Shown one piece after another: positions 8,520 to 17,803 of a stretch of DNA of 64,000 bases. The DNA lies in NCBI RefSeq assembly GCF_013403925.1, contig NZ_JABFDJ010000002.1:620001-684000 (forward strand). Reading direction: 5' to 3'. Source of the stretch: Winogradskyella wichelsiae. GTDB lineage: Bacteria; Bacteroidota; Bacteroidia; Flavobacteriales; Flavobacteriaceae. A model generated the notes under the pieces. That model searched no databases, had not been told where the DNA came from, and saw only the letters and a program-made list of their open reading frames with translations. The first letter of the stretch is position 1; every line of letters starts with the position of its first letter. Made by a program: the position numbers and the translations under genes.

Positions 8520-9929
8520 ATGACTAGTAAATCACCTTTTATAAAGGCTAATTTTTTACTGCAATCTGAAGTCGCAGAAACACTATATCATCAGTACGCT
8601 AAAGATTTACCGATTATAGATTATCACAATCATTTGTCACCACAAATCATTGCAGAAGATCTACCTATAAAAAATATTACAGAAGCTTGGTTAAATGGTG
8701 ATCATTACAAATGGCGTGGTATGCGTGCTAATGGCATTGAGGAAACTTTTATTACAGGAAATAAAACAACGCAAAAAGAAAAATTTTTAAAATGGGCAGA
8801 AACGGTTCCTTATACATTAAGGAACCCGCTGTTTCATTGGACGCATTTAGAACTCAAACGCTATTTTAATATTGATGATCTTTTGCAACCGGCAACCGGA
8901 GAAGCTATTTATAAGAAAGCAAATACCATTTTAGAAACCAAAACGCCTGCGCAATTATTAGAGCAAATGAACGTTGAAGTCATTTGCACTACTGATGACC
9001 CATCAGATAATTTGGAACATCATACAATAATTGCAAAAAAAGGATTCTTCACTAAAGTTCTACCCACATTTAGATCCGATAACTTAATTTTAATTGAAGC
9101 AAGTAATTATGTCAATTATATTAAAAAACTAGCTTCTGAAGTTGAATTTTCAATTTCAAACTTATCAGAATTATTAAAGGCTATTCAACATCGCGTTGAC
9201 TTTTTTAACACGTTAGGTTGCCGACTTTCAGATTATGGATTAGAGCAAATTTATGCTTTTGATTTTACAAAAACCGAAGCCGATGCTATCTTTCAAAAAC
9301 GTCTATCAAATACCGCTATTTCAAAAGACGAAGCCAATGTATTTGCCTCTTGTATCTTATTTGAATTGTGTAAAATGTATCATGCAAAAGGCTGGGTGCA
9401 ACAATTCCATTTAGGCGCCTTAAGAAACAATAATAGCCAGTTATTAGACCAAATAGGTTTAGATGCTGGCGGAGATTCTATTAATGATTTTAATCAGGCA
9501 CAAGCCATCTCTAAATTGTTTAATCAATTAGATGCTGAAAATTCATTATCAAAAACCATTACTTATAATTTAAACCCATCTCAAAACGAAGTATTTGCAA
9601 CCATGATGGGAAATTATAGCGAAGCAGGTATTCCTGGAAAAATGCAATGGGGTTCTGGCTGGTGGTTTTTAGACCAAAAAGATGGTATAGAAAAACAGTT
9701 AAACACACTTTCAAACATGGGCTTATTAAGTCGGTTTATTGGTATGGTAACAGACAGTCGTAGTTTTTTATCCTTCCCGAGACATGAGTATTTTAGACGA
9801 ATTCTATGTAATTTAATTGCAGAAGATGTCAATAACGGGCTTGTACCAAATGATATTGAATTTCTTGGAAAAATGATTCAAGATATTTGCTATCATAATG
9901 CGGTTAATTATTTCGATTTTGAAAATTAG
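8520..9929 (+). CDS. uxaC: Glucuronate isomerase
   Basis: This 469-aa amidohydrolase-superfamily isomerase interconverts D-glucuronate and D-fructuronate (and galacturonate and tagaturonate). The early metal motif DYHNHLSP (about residues 34-41), the mid-protein TTDDPSDNLEHH, and GSGWWFLDQKDG followed by TDSRSFLSFPRHEYFRR near the C-terminus are diagnostic. The ending DICYHNAVNYFDF is also normal, so the gene is full length. It is the last intact gene of the operon. No KDG kinase or KDPG aldolase is in the window, but a short coding remnant follows directly. Confidence 0.97.
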   Translation: MTSKSPFIKANFLLQSEVAETLYHQYAKDLPIIDYHNHLSPQIIAEDLPIKNITEAWLNGDHYKWRGMRANGIEETFITGNKTTQKEKFLKWAETVPYTLRNPLFHWTHLELKRYFNIDDLLQPATGEAIYKKANTILETKTPAQLLEQMNVEVICTTDDPSDNLEHHTIIAKKGFFTKVLPTFRSDNLILIEASNYVNYIKKLASEVEFSISNLSELLKAIQHRVDFFNTLGCRLSDYGLEQIYAFDFTKTEADAIFQKRLSNTAISKDEANVFASCILFELCKMYHAKGWVQQFHLGALRNNNSQLLDQIGLDAGGDSINDFNQAQAISKLFNQLDAENSLSKTITYNLNPSQNEVFATMMGNYSEAGIPGKMQWGSGWWFLDQKDGIEKQLNTLSNMGLLSRFIGMVTDSRSFLSFPRHEYFRRILCNLIAEDVNNGLVPNDIEFLGKMIQDICYHNAVNYFDFEN

Positions 9930-9997
9930 ATATTAAAACATTTCCTGATAGCCAACTCGCTTCTGAAAGAGAAGTACTTGAGTTATTACAAAAGTAA
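9929..9997 (+). pseudogene. Orphan 3' tail of a lost gene behind uxaC
   Basis: Directly at the uxaC stop, in another frame, there is a short run of good coding sequence with no start codon: DIKTFPDSQLASEREVLELL, then QK and TAA at 9995-9997. It is amphipathic and looks like a real protein C-terminus. A deletion that removed the body of a fourth operon gene would leave this. A PfkB-type sugar kinase such as KDG kinase is my guess from the pathway gap and the general look of the tail; the sequence is too short to prove it. Confidence 0.4.
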
Positions 9998-10190
9998 GCG
10001 CCGCAATCCTATCTAATTTATACCTGAATATCATGTATTTGGCATCCCTTATGTATTTAAAACAAACAACAATTTAATGTTTTAGAAAGAAGCCTTGGTG
10101 TTTAAATTATAATGCTTTCAGATTTTTATAACCACTTTTCCCATAAAAACGACGTTACATCATTGAACCATATATAAGAATCCTAAGTCA

Positions 10191-10231
10191 CAAAAAAAAT
10201 CCGCGTTTCTCCATTAGGTGAAACGCGGATT
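10191..10231 (-). terminator. Rho-independent terminator of the spondin-domain gene
   Basis: A perfect 12-bp stem (aatccgcgtttc at 10198-10209 with its complement at 10220-10231) has a 10-base loop. On the minus strand it is followed by the U run encoded by the A residues at 10192-10199. It lies 20 bases after the stop of the gene at 10252. Confidence 0.85.
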
Positions 10232-10251
10232 ATATAAAATAATTTATAATC

Positions 10252-11616
10252 TTAATTTGCAGTAATTGTAATTTTTAAAACAGTGTTAACACTTGGGTAA
10301 TCGTAGCCATCGTTAACATTCGATAATAATTGAACAGGTTCTGTTTCAGCCATTCCTGTGTCTGCCTCTAACTGGTTAGTCACTGTGTTTGGACCGATGG
10401 CAGGTTGTTCGTTAACTTCGGTTCCTGCGTCCCATAAGTAAACCATACTCGTAATATCTCCACTTAAAGGTGTACCGTCTGTACTGAATAATTCAATTCC
10501 TGTATCTTCCGTAGCAAATAACACATCGTTGGTAGCGGCTAACATACTTGCGAATGACAAGCTATTTCCTGCTTCTGCCGTAAAACTAAAGGTGTAGGTA
10601 TTTCCTGGTAATAAAGGTCCTGGTCCGCTACTGCCTAATGGAGTATTAAAAACATCCCCCGAAATTTGGCCTTCTAATCCACTTAAATTTCCGGCCAAAA
10701 CAGCTGTGTTTCCATCTTCTGCGATAGCTTCCAAACCTAAGTCGTAATCTGTACTTCCTGAAGTAAACAACGGCATCGTATTCTCGTCGTGAACCACAAA
10801 GATTCCAGGAGACGATGGGAATGTAACTCCCGTATTTTCGGCAGTGTAGTCACCTAAAGGCGCAGCATTTCCATCTTCAGCAATAGCTTCTACACCTTGA
10901 CCGTAATCAGGTTCACCTTCTGTAAATAAAGGATTTGCACCACCATGAACCACATAAACACCAGGTGATAAAGGAGCAACAGACATCCCTGCACTAGTGT
11001 CTAAACTTGCTGTAGCTAAGTCTTCAATAGAAACGGTAAACAGTGTACCTTCTGTATGCGTAATGGTTACTGAAATTATTTCGTTGACTTCTGGAAAATC
11101 AAACATAAAGCCATTGGTTACGTCTGCAATTTTTAATACGTTTCCGTTTTCTACTTCTCCAGTATCAGGACCAGACTGCATTCCTACTGTATTAGAACCA
11201 ACAGCAGGCTCTTCATTAACTTCCGTTCCGGCATCCCATAAATAGACTTGATCGGTAACATCTCCCGAAATAGGATCTCCATTCTCATCGTAAAACGCAA
11301 TTCCATTACCATCAGGAGCAAAAAATAAATCGTTGGTTGCGGCTAACATAGTTGCAAAAGATAATTTTTGACTTCTACCAGCATTAACAGTAAACTCGTA
11401 ACGTTTTCCTGGAGTTGCTGGGCCAGGGTTTGCATCGCCTACAGGGGTATTAAATAATCCAGAATCTATAAAACTATAGGCGCTACCAATATTTTCAATA
11501 CTTACTGTAAAATTAGTTGTTTCGCTTGGATCTACTGTAGTGTTGTCGTCGTCATTATCGCAACTTGCAAAAAGTGTAATAACGGATAAAAGTGTAATAA
11601 ATTTAAAATTTTTCAT
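10252..11616 (-). CDS. Spondin-domain lipoprotein with internal duplication
   Basis: This 454-aa protein has a lipoprotein signal (residues 1-19, lipobox LFASC with Cys19) and an acidic Asn/Asp linker. It resembles bacterial spondin-domain (PF06468) proteins. The C-terminal half of the domain occurs twice: FNTPVG, FATMLAATND and YLWDAGTEVNE at about 54-190, and again at about 322-454. The module with SPGVYVVH and EAIAEDGN also occurs twice in tandem (about 216-250 and 269-303). It therefore looks like one shortened copy plus one copy with a doubled module. The lipobox suggests outer-membrane or surface location; the role is unknown. It lies 99 bases after a histidine kinase on the same strand. 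Confidence 0.85.
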   Translation of the reverse strand: MKNFKFITLLSVITLFASCDNDDDNTTVDPSETTNFTVSIENIGSAYSFIDSGLFNTPVGDANPGPATPGKRYEFTVNAGRSQKLSFATMLAATNDLFFAPDGNGIAFYDENGDPISGDVTDQVYLWDAGTEVNEEPAVGSNTVGMQSGPDTGEVENGNVLKIADVTNGFMFDFPEVNEIISVTITHTEGTLFTVSIEDLATASLDTSAGMSVAPLSPGVYVVHGGANPLFTEGEPDYGQGVEAIAEDGNAAPLGDYTAENTGVTFPSSPGIFVVHDENTMPLFTSGSTDYDLGLEAIAEDGNTAVLAGNLSGLEGQISGDVFNTPLGSSGPGPLLPGNTYTFSFTAEAGNSLSFASMLAATNDVLFATEDTGIELFSTDGTPLSGDITSMVYLWDAGTEVNEQPAIGPNTVTNQLEADTGMAETEPVQLLSNVNDGYDYPSVNTVLKITITAN

Positions 11617-11715
11617 TTGTAAATATGTTAATGATTATATATCCACAAATATCCTCCGAGAGTATCACCAAATTATAACAACGATATAACCATAGTATAA
11701 ATTATTATATAAAAT

Positions 11716-13194
11716 TTATAACGATGCCGTTCTTTTAAGCACTGGCAGGTTAAAATAAAACTCGGTACCCTGATTTAAAATACTATTTACTTTTATGGTT
11801 GAATTATGAAGGTCCATAATCTTTTTAACAATGGCCAAACCAAGTCCGCTACCTTTTGTGGCATCGGAATAAAATTTGCCTTTACGGTAACGTTCAAAAA
11901 TATAAGGTAACTCTTGAGATTCTATACCTCTTCCTGTATCTGAAACCTTTACCATCACCTGATCATTTACTCTATAAAGCTCTAAGGTTACTACATCTCC
12001 CTGCTCACAATGTTTAATTGCATTGTCAATTATATTTTGTAAAGCACGATCGATTAAGGCGATATCTGCATATACGAAAGGTAAATCTTTAGAATACACC
12101 GTATTAATACTTACGCCTTTATCTTTAGCAATGATGCGGTATTTATCGGCAATATCTTGAATAATTTCTGCCATTTGTAACGCTTCTGGTTGCACAGCTT
12201 TTTGGTTGGCTTCTAAAACACTTAATTCAAACAAATCATTAACCAATTTTTTAAGGCGTTCAGAATTTTTAAGCACAATTTCCATGTAACGCTTTTTTTC
12301 CTTTTCCTTTAAAGTGTCACCTTTAATCATAATTGTTTCCACAAAACCTTGAATAGAGGCAATAGGTGTTCTCAGGTCATGTGAAATATTCGCGATTAAT
12401 TCTTTTCGTAAGTTATCTACACTTTGTAAATCTTGAATATTACTTTGTATGGTTTGGGCCATGTCGTTATAGGTATTAGCCAACAATCCCATTTCTCCAT
12501 GCTGAACACCAGCTACGCGAGCATCATGGTTACCATTTTTAAAGGAAGTAAACGCAGCAATAATTTTATTGAAATTTCTTGTAATAATATAAATAGAGAG
12601 TATTGCTACCAATAGGGCTGCAAATAGCGCATATAAGATATTACGCATACTTAATTTACGAATATAACTGGCTTCGTGTTTTTTAATCAGGGAGTCGTAG
12701 TCATTACCACCTACAATGGTATAAATGTAACCCACTTTTTCGTTATTATACAAATAGGGAGCTGCTGAAAATATTTTTTTAGTTCCCGGTAATTTTGGGT
12801 CATCCCCTTTTATAAACACCTCGCCATCTTGGGCAATAAATTCTGTTATCGGTTTTAAATCAATGCTTGTGGCTTTCACCTCTTTGTTCATGGCGACATG
12901 CTTAAGAATGTTACCATCTAAGTCTAATAAATAAACTTCAGTTGCCGGATTTGTAGCCATAACATGATGCATTAGACTGCTCATTTTAGAACCGACTACC
13001 GAGTCGCCATCGTACAGTCCTTGAATTTCTTCAACGATATATCCTGCCACATTTTTATTTAAGCCTTGTGTGATTTCGTCATGATATTCTTCTGAAAGTT
13101 GCGTGGATGTTCTTGTAATTAAAAAGGCAAGTACGACAAATAATGAGATGAGTATACCAGCAATTTTGTAAAATAAGGTGTTTTTTGTTTTCAT
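11716..13194 (-). CDS. Sensor histidine kinase with extracytoplasmic sensor domain
   Basis: This 492-aa inner-membrane kinase has a first transmembrane helix at about 9-27, a periplasmic sensor region (about 30-180, Cache/PAS-like with VYLLDLDGNILKH), a second helix at about 187-206 and a HAMP segment. The HisKA box has the phospho-acceptor His near 271 in NISHDLRTPIASIQ. The ATPase domain shows N box IIDNAIKHC, G1 DTGRGIE and G2 GSGLGLAIVKKI. It begins 6 bases after the response regulator, so the two form a two-component pair. The spondin-domain lipoprotein behind it may be in the same transcript. The stimulus cannot be read. Confidence 0.93.
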   Translation of the reverse strand: MKTKNTLFYKIAGILISLFVVLAFLITRTSTQLSEEYHDEITQGLNKNVAGYIVEEIQGLYDGDSVVGSKMSSLMHHVMATNPATEVYLLDLDGNILKHVAMNKEVKATSIDLKPITEFIAQDGEVFIKGDDPKLPGTKKIFSAAPYLYNNEKVGYIYTIVGGNDYDSLIKKHEASYIRKLSMRNILYALFAALLVAILSIYIITRNFNKIIAAFTSFKNGNHDARVAGVQHGEMGLLANTYNDMAQTIQSNIQDLQSVDNLRKELIANISHDLRTPIASIQGFVETIMIKGDTLKEKEKKRYMEIVLKNSERLKKLVNDLFELSVLEANQKAVQPEALQMAEIIQDIADKYRIIAKDKGVSINTVYSKDLPFVYADIALIDRALQNIIDNAIKHCEQGDVVTLELYRVNDQVMVKVSDTGRGIESQELPYIFERYRKGKFYSDATKGSGLGLAIVKKIMDLHNSTIKVNSILNQGTEFYFNLPVLKRTASL

Positions 13195-13200
13195 AATGTA

Positions 13201-13902
13201 TTAGGATTCAGAAAATCGGTACCCAACTCCCCAAGTGGTAATGATATATTCTGGGTTGCCAGGATCTTGTTCTATTTTTGCTCGTAAACGGTTAATATGA
13301 GAATTAACCGTATGTTCATAACCTTCGAATTCATAACCCCAAATACGATGCAACAATTGCGCACGACTATAGGTCTTACCCACATTATTGGCTAATAAAC
13401 AAAGTAATTCAAATTCTTTTGGAGTAAGATTAAGACGCTCTCCTTCTAGTTCTACTTTACGCATTTCCTGATTTATAACAAGGTTTTTACGCATTAAAAT
13501 AGGTAAATCTTCTTCTGAAGTAGCAATTTTAGTATCTAAAACTTGGCGTCTAATGATCGCTTTTACACGCGCTTGTAATTCACGAATGCTAAATGGTTTG
13601 GTGATATAATCATCTGCTCCTGTTTCTAGTCCTAAAATCTTATCGATTTCATCACTTTTACTGGTAAGCATGAGAATAGGAGTGTTAATATTAGATGCTC
13701 TTAGCTCTCTGCAAATATCTAAACCCTTTTTACCAGGTAACATTAAATCTAAAATAATAAGATCGTATGCGTTTGTAGAAGCTTCAATAAAACCTTCGTT
13801 ACCATTATAACAACTTTTTAAAGCGGTTTGATCGTCTTCAAGGTTTATAGTGACCAATTCTGCGATATGCACATCGTCTTCAACAACTAAAATTTGAACC
13901 AT
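13201..13902 (-). CDS. OmpR/PhoB-type response regulator
   Basis: This 233-aa regulator has a receiver domain (about 1-118) and a C-terminal winged helix (about 135-230). The phospho-acceptor is Asp52 in LIILDLMLPGKKG; the acidic pocket is VVEDD near the start, and the conserved Lys lies in GADDYITKPFS. The DNA-binding part ends GYEHTVNSHINRLRAKIEQD and ITTWGVGYRF. I chose the ATG at 13902 (MVQILVVEDD) over an in-frame TTG at 13923, because it fits the family N-terminus. It is the first gene of a probable regulator-kinase-spondin operon. Confidence 0.94.
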   Translation of the reverse strand: MVQILVVEDDVHIAELVTINLEDDQTALKSCYNGNEGFIEASTNAYDLIILDLMLPGKKGLDICRELRASNINTPILMLTSKSDEIDKILGLETGADDYITKPFSIRELQARVKAIIRRQVLDTKIATSEEDLPILMRKNLVINQEMRKVELEGERLNLTPKEFELLCLLANNVGKTYSRAQLLHRIWGYEFEGYEHTVNSHINRLRAKIEQDPGNPEYIITTWGVGYRFSES

Positions 13903-14247
13903 TTTAATATATTTTGTGAGCAATCTAATCGTAAAGTATCATGAAAGTGTCTCGATACTATGTTATTTTAAAAACAATAAGTTTTTTGATTACACGTTAA
14001 TATTTAAATAGACGAAAGAAACAGAAGATACTTTCAAGTAATCCAATACCAAATCACCAACTGTAATCTACGATAAGAATACATTTCACAAACTTATTGT
14101 ATCTGTTACAGCTAACTGCATTCAAAAAAAGACATCTATAAAACCTTAAAGGAATTGATAAAACACATATCATTTTCAATATAGAACTGATACTAAACTC
14201 ACTAGAAAAGAATAGGAAGGTTACCGTAAAAGATTTATGGTCTAAAT
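13903..14247. other. Intergenic region, nothing recognised
   Basis: About 345 bases between the response-regulator start and the tRNA terminator show no convincing open frame, no TAnnTTTG match close to the regulator start, and no repeat. Confidence 0.5.
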
Positions 14248-14281
14248 AAAAAAAGCCTTACATCTCTGTAAGGCTTTTTTT
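14248..14281. terminator. Terminator behind the CAU tRNA (bidirectional shape)
   Basis: Stem gccttaca (14255-14262) pairs with tgtaaggc (14267-14274) around a 4-base loop, extended by an A run on the left and a T run on the right. On the minus strand it lies just downstream of the tRNA and should end its transcript. Confidence 0.8.
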
Positions 14282-14288
14282 TTGTTTG

Positions 14289-14362
14289 TGGTCCCACATG
14301 GACTCGAACCATGGACCACCTGATTATGAGTCAGGTGCTCTAACCAACTGAGCTATAGGACC
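14289..14362 (-). tRNA. tRNA with CAU anticodon (Met elongator or Ile2)
   Basis: A complete 74-nt cloverleaf: acceptor GGTCCTA pairs with TGGGACC and the discriminator is A. The D arm is AGCTCAGTTGGTTAGAGC, the anticodon arm is CCTGA-CTCATAA-TCAGG, and the T arm contains GGTTCGAGTCC. The anticodon is CAU. It is not the initiator type. Whether it is elongator Met or lysidine-modified Ile2 cannot be settled by eye. The CCA end is not encoded. Confidence 0.93.
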
Positions 14363-14437
14363 ATTGACATTTGTCAATCTCTTTATTACTAAACAGTGTG
14401 CAATATTACTACATATTTTAAAACTGACAAAGAAATT

Positions 14438-14842
14438 TTATCCCTTTATATCTTGACAAAGTTCAATTAGTACACCATTGGTTGATTTTGGATGTAAAAA
14501 AGCTATTAATTTATTATCAGCACCACGTTTTGGTTGTTTATGAATCATTGTAAACCCTTCTTTTGTTAAACGCTCTATTTCTGCTTCAATATCATCTACA
14601 GCAAAAGCAATATGATGCATGCCCTCCCCTTTTTTCTCTATAAATTTAGCAATCGGACTGTCTTCTGTGGTTGCCTGCAGTAATTCAATTTTATTAGGTC
14701 CACACTTAAAAAATGAGGTTTTTACACCTTCACTTTCTACATCTTCAATTTTATAATGAGCTTCACCAAACAAAGCTGCAAAAAGAACATTTGACTGATC
14801 TATGTCTTTTACCGCAATACCTATATGTTCTATTTTTTTCAT
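14438..14842 (-). CDS. mce: Methylmalonyl-CoA epimerase
   Basis: This 134-aa protein of the vicinal-oxygen-chelate fold interconverts (R)- and (S)-methylmalonyl-CoA. Two beta-alpha-beta-beta-beta modules are visible. Metal-site residues are the His in KIEHIGIAV (residue 6), a His in GMHHIAFAVDD (about 75-76) and the Glu in GVLIELCQ near the C-terminus. Length matches the family. Divergent from rbfA with about 110 bases between starts, each side with its own -7 match. No methylmalonyl-CoA mutase gene is in the window. Confidence 0.93.
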   Translation of the reverse strand: MKKIEHIGIAVKDIDQSNVLFAALFGEAHYKIEDVESEGVKTSFFKCGPNKIELLQATTEDSPIAKFIEKKGEGMHHIAFAVDDIEAEIERLTKEGFTMIHKQPKRGADNKLIAFLHPKSTNGVLIELCQDIKG

Positions 14843-14897
14843 CTTAATTAGGTTTCAATTTCTGCTTAAAACAGAAATCGTATTAATAATTTACATT

Positions 14898-14905
14898 CAA
14901 AAATA
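14898..14905 (-). promoter_or_regulatory. Candidate -7 element for mce
   Basis: The minus strand reads TATTTTTG, matching TAnnTTTG, 56 bases before the mce ATG. Confidence 0.4.
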
Positions 14906-14926
14906 AGATTATCTTTAAATAACCTC

Positions 14927-14934
14927 TACTTTTG
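14927..14934 (+). promoter_or_regulatory. Candidate -7 element for rbfA
   Basis: TACTTTTG matches TAnnTTTG, 25 bases before the chosen ATG at 14960 and 16 before the alternative at 14951. Confidence 0.5.
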
Positions 14935-14959
14935 CAAATCATTAGTTATAATGATTATT

Positions 14960-15358
14960 ATGGAAGAATTTACACAGAGACAGAAAAAAATAGGGGGTAT
15001 ACTCCAACAAGATTTAGCAGAGGTTTTACAAAAAGCAGCTTCTGATGGGGGTTTAAGAGGTGTTATTATCTCCGTGAGTAAAGTAAATGTTACTACAGAT
15101 CTTTCTGTGGCTAAGGTATATCTTAGTATTTTTCCGAATAAAGAAGCTAAGCCTTTATTAGAAGGAATTAAATCTAATAAACCACTTATTAGACACGAAT
15201 TAGCGCAGCGCACACGTCACCAATTGAGACGTATGCCTCAATTAGAATTTTTTATCGATGATTCTTTAGAATATATTGATGGTATTGAGCGCTCCCTAAA
15301 AGGAGAAGACAATCCGTTAGAAAACCCAGAGTTATTAGGTAAGCGTAAAAAACAATAA
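14960..15358 (+). CDS. rbfA: Ribosome-binding factor A
   Basis: This 132-aa KH-fold protein binds the 30S subunit and helps 16S rRNA 5'-end maturation. The pattern RQKKIGGILQQDLAEVLQ at the start, ISVSKVNVTTDLSVAKVYLSIFP in the middle and LRRMPQLEFFIDDSLEY toward the end is diagnostic. An in-frame ATG three codons earlier (14951) is also possible; I prefer 14960 because other family members start close to the RQKK motif. The next gene begins immediately after its stop codon, so the two are co-transcribed. Confidence 0.94.
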   Translation: MEEFTQRQKKIGGILQQDLAEVLQKAASDGGLRGVIISVSKVNVTTDLSVAKVYLSIFPNKEAKPLLEGIKSNKPLIRHELAQRTRHQLRRMPQLEFFIDDSLEYIDGIERSLKGEDNPLENPELLGKRKKQ

Positions 15359-16561
15359 GTGAATTTTCCTTTATATATAGCAAAACGTTATCTGTTTTCT
15401 AAAAGCAGTAATAATGCTATAAATATAATGACGTTTATTGCTTCTGGTGGCGTTATTATTGCAGCAGCAGCACTATTTATTGTGTTATCGGTCTTTGCGG
15501 GCTTAAAAGATTACAGTCTTAATTTTTCTTCATTTGTAGATCCTGATTTGAAAGTACTACCTTCTGAGGGTAAATCATTTCAATGGACAGAAAATGATAT
15601 CAATTCCCTTTTAAACATTGAAGGTATTGCTGCCTACTCTACAATTATTGAAGAAAGGATTATAATAAAATCTGAAAACAAAAATCTTATTGCCACCTTA
15701 AAAGGAGTGGACAAAAATTACCTTAACGTTACTAACATAGATTCCATGGTAACGAAAGGAAATTGGGTTAGACCAGATAGTCATGAGGTCGTTTCTGGTT
15801 GGGGAATTTCTAACAATCTCTCTTTTGGTATTTTAGATTTCCGAAAATCGTTGTCCTTATATGTTCCTAAAGCAGGTAAAGGCCAAGCGAGTTCTGCTAA
15901 AGGTTATTACAATTCGGTACATGTGAATAATGTTGGCTTATTTGAAATTAATGAAAAGCTTAATAATAACTACATTTTTTCAGATATTACGCTTGCTAAG
16001 CAATTACTAAGCTATCAAGATGACCAACTCAGCGCTATTGAAATTAAACTAAAGCCTGATGCTAAAGAAGATGCAATAAGAGCACAGCTCAAAGCTACCT
16101 TTGGAAATAAAATAGCAATTAAAAACAGAGCACAATTAAACGATGCCTTATTCAAAATGCTGAATACTGAAAACCTTGCTGTTTATCTCATATTTACTTT
16201 AGTAATTATCATTGCCCTTTTTAATGTTATTGGTGCTATTATTATGATGATTCTTGATAAGAAAAAATCACTTAACACCTTATTTAATTTAGGTACAGAA
16301 ACCAAAACGATTAAGTCTATTTTCTTTCTACAAGGAAGTTTGATGACTGTTGTTAGTGGACTGATTGGTGTAAGTATTGGATTGCTCGTTGTAGTATTAC
16401 AATTATCTTTTGAATTGGTAATGTTAACCCCAGACTTACCTTACCCTGTTGGTATTAACTTCTTCAATGTCCTTATTGTTTTGGCAACGATTTTTGCTTT
16501 AGGCATTATAGCCTCTAAAATTGCTTCTCAGAGAATTACCCAAGGTTTAATAAAAAGCTAA
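15359..16561 (+). CDS. LolC/LolE-type ABC transporter permease (FtsX/MacB fold)
   Basis: This 400-aa inner-membrane protein has a first transmembrane helix at about 20-45, a large periplasmic MacB-like domain (about 45-270) and three C-terminal helices forming an FtsX domain (about 272-390). The start MNFPLYIAKRYLFSKSSNNAI is characteristic of LolE-like lipoprotein-releasing permeases in Flavobacteriia. It uses a GTG start that directly abuts the rbfA stop TAA, so translational coupling is likely. The ATPase partner (LolD-like) is not in the window. Lipoprotein release from the inner membrane is inferred from family resemblance. Confidence 0.9.
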   Translation: MNFPLYIAKRYLFSKSSNNAINIMTFIASGGVIIAAAALFIVLSVFAGLKDYSLNFSSFVDPDLKVLPSEGKSFQWTENDINSLLNIEGIAAYSTIIEERIIIKSENKNLIATLKGVDKNYLNVTNIDSMVTKGNWVRPDSHEVVSGWGISNNLSFGILDFRKSLSLYVPKAGKGQASSAKGYYNSVHVNNVGLFEINEKLNNNYIFSDITLAKQLLSYQDDQLSAIEIKLKPDAKEDAIRAQLKATFGNKIAIKNRAQLNDALFKMLNTENLAVYLIFTLVIIIALFNVIGAIIMMILDKKKSLNTLFNLGTETKTIKSIFFLQGSLMTVVSGLIGVSIGLLVVVLQLSFELVMLTPDLPYPVGINFFNVLIVLATIFALGIIASKIASQRITQGLIKS

Positions 16562-16633
16562 AAAAATATTTCATAGCGTTATAAATATGCTTATTTTTAA
16601 TTAAGAAATTCCCAAATTTTAAAAATCAGACAC

Positions 16634-17776
16634 ATGAAACAACTATTACTTTTAACTATTTTAATTTTCTCTAAATCTCTTTCTGCGCAGACAATTTATA
16701 CCTATACGGGCATAGGGGACTGGACAGAAGAAACTAATTGGTCACCTAGTTATCCTGGTACAACAATAAATGAAAATGATGAAGTTATAATATCTACTGA
16801 TAGCGAGGTAGTCGTAATGTCTGCATCTATTAATGGAAAACTAACAATTGATGGAAATCTAGAAACACAACATTTTCTGACTATCAATGGAGAACTTATA
16901 ATTAATGGTTATTTATATAGCAGAACTACATTAACAATTAATAACACTTGCATAAACAATGGAATACATCTATCTAACTCTGTTATTAAGATATATGGTG
17001 TTTATACAAATAAAGGTACTCTGACACTCTCATCGATCTCTAATATCTATCCAGATGGTGTTTTAAATAATGAAGGGGCTCTTACTAGTTTTAATTTATA
17101 TAATAATGGAACATTAAATAACACAGGGACATATACAAATAATCTTAATTTATTTGGAGATAATAATATACACATTTCAGATTTTACAAACACTCATAAT
17201 TTAATACCTGGGGGTAACAGTTACATTATTGGAACTTATAATTTTGATGCTAACTTAAGTTTAGCTGATAATTCTATCTTAATAACAGAAATTGAAAGTG
17301 CCACTGAAGTTGACTTAGTAAACGTAAATGAAACAGCAACTATCGGTGGTAAATTAGAGGTTACTTTGTTAGAAGATTACGACCCAGCAATAGGAACAAC
17401 TTACACCATTTTACAAGCCAACGCTATAACGGGTACTTTTAGCGATATTGAATATCCTGATTTGGGTACTGATAAAGAGTTCTCTATTACTTATAACACA
17501 GACAATATAGTTCTTGAAGTTGTAGATAGCACATTATCTATTGATTCAGACAACGAATTAAGCAGTGTAAGTATTTACCCTAATCCTACTTCGGGTATTT
17601 TAAATATAAACAACACTAATACTATTTCGCAAATTGCTATCTATTCTGTTTTAGGTCAAAAAATTAAAACATTGACATTAAGTATAGGAAATAATAGTAT
17701 AGATATAAGTCATCTAAAAAAAGGCGTTTACATGCTTTTAATTGATAAAAACTTATACAAGCTTATTAAAAATTAG
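16634..17776 (+). CDS. T9SS-sorted secreted protein, paralogue A
   Basis: This 380-aa protein has a signal peptide (residues 1-18, ending SLSAQ), then the segment GDWTEETNWSPSYPG, a repetitive middle of short beta-strand-like repeats rich in Thr/Asn/Ile with LTI.G and NNGT motifs (about 65-215), a conserved segment (about 220-300) and a C-terminal type A sorting domain (about 308-380: YPNPTSGILNI, SVLGQKI, LKKGVYMLLI). It should be exported by Sec and then by the type IX system to the cell surface. The middle suggests a beta-solenoid or adhesin-like fold. The next gene is its tandem copy. Ligand or role unknown. Confidence 0.88.
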   Translation: MKQLLLLTILIFSKSLSAQTIYTYTGIGDWTEETNWSPSYPGTTINENDEVIISTDSEVVVMSASINGKLTIDGNLETQHFLTINGELIINGYLYSRTTLTINNTCINNGIHLSNSVIKIYGVYTNKGTLTLSSISNIYPDGVLNNEGALTSFNLYNNGTLNNTGTYTNNLNLFGDNNIHISDFTNTHNLIPGGNSYIIGTYNFDANLSLADNSILITEIESATEVDLVNVNETATIGGKLEVTLLEDYDPAIGTTYTILQANAITGTFSDIEYPDLGTDKEFSITYNTDNIVLEVVDSTLSIDSDNELSSVSIYPNPTSGILNINNTNTISQIAIYSVLGQKIKTLTLSIGNNSIDISHLKKGVYMLLIDKNLYKLIKN

Positions 17777-17803
17777 AGAACTTATTCTTTTATAAACTTA
17801 TTT

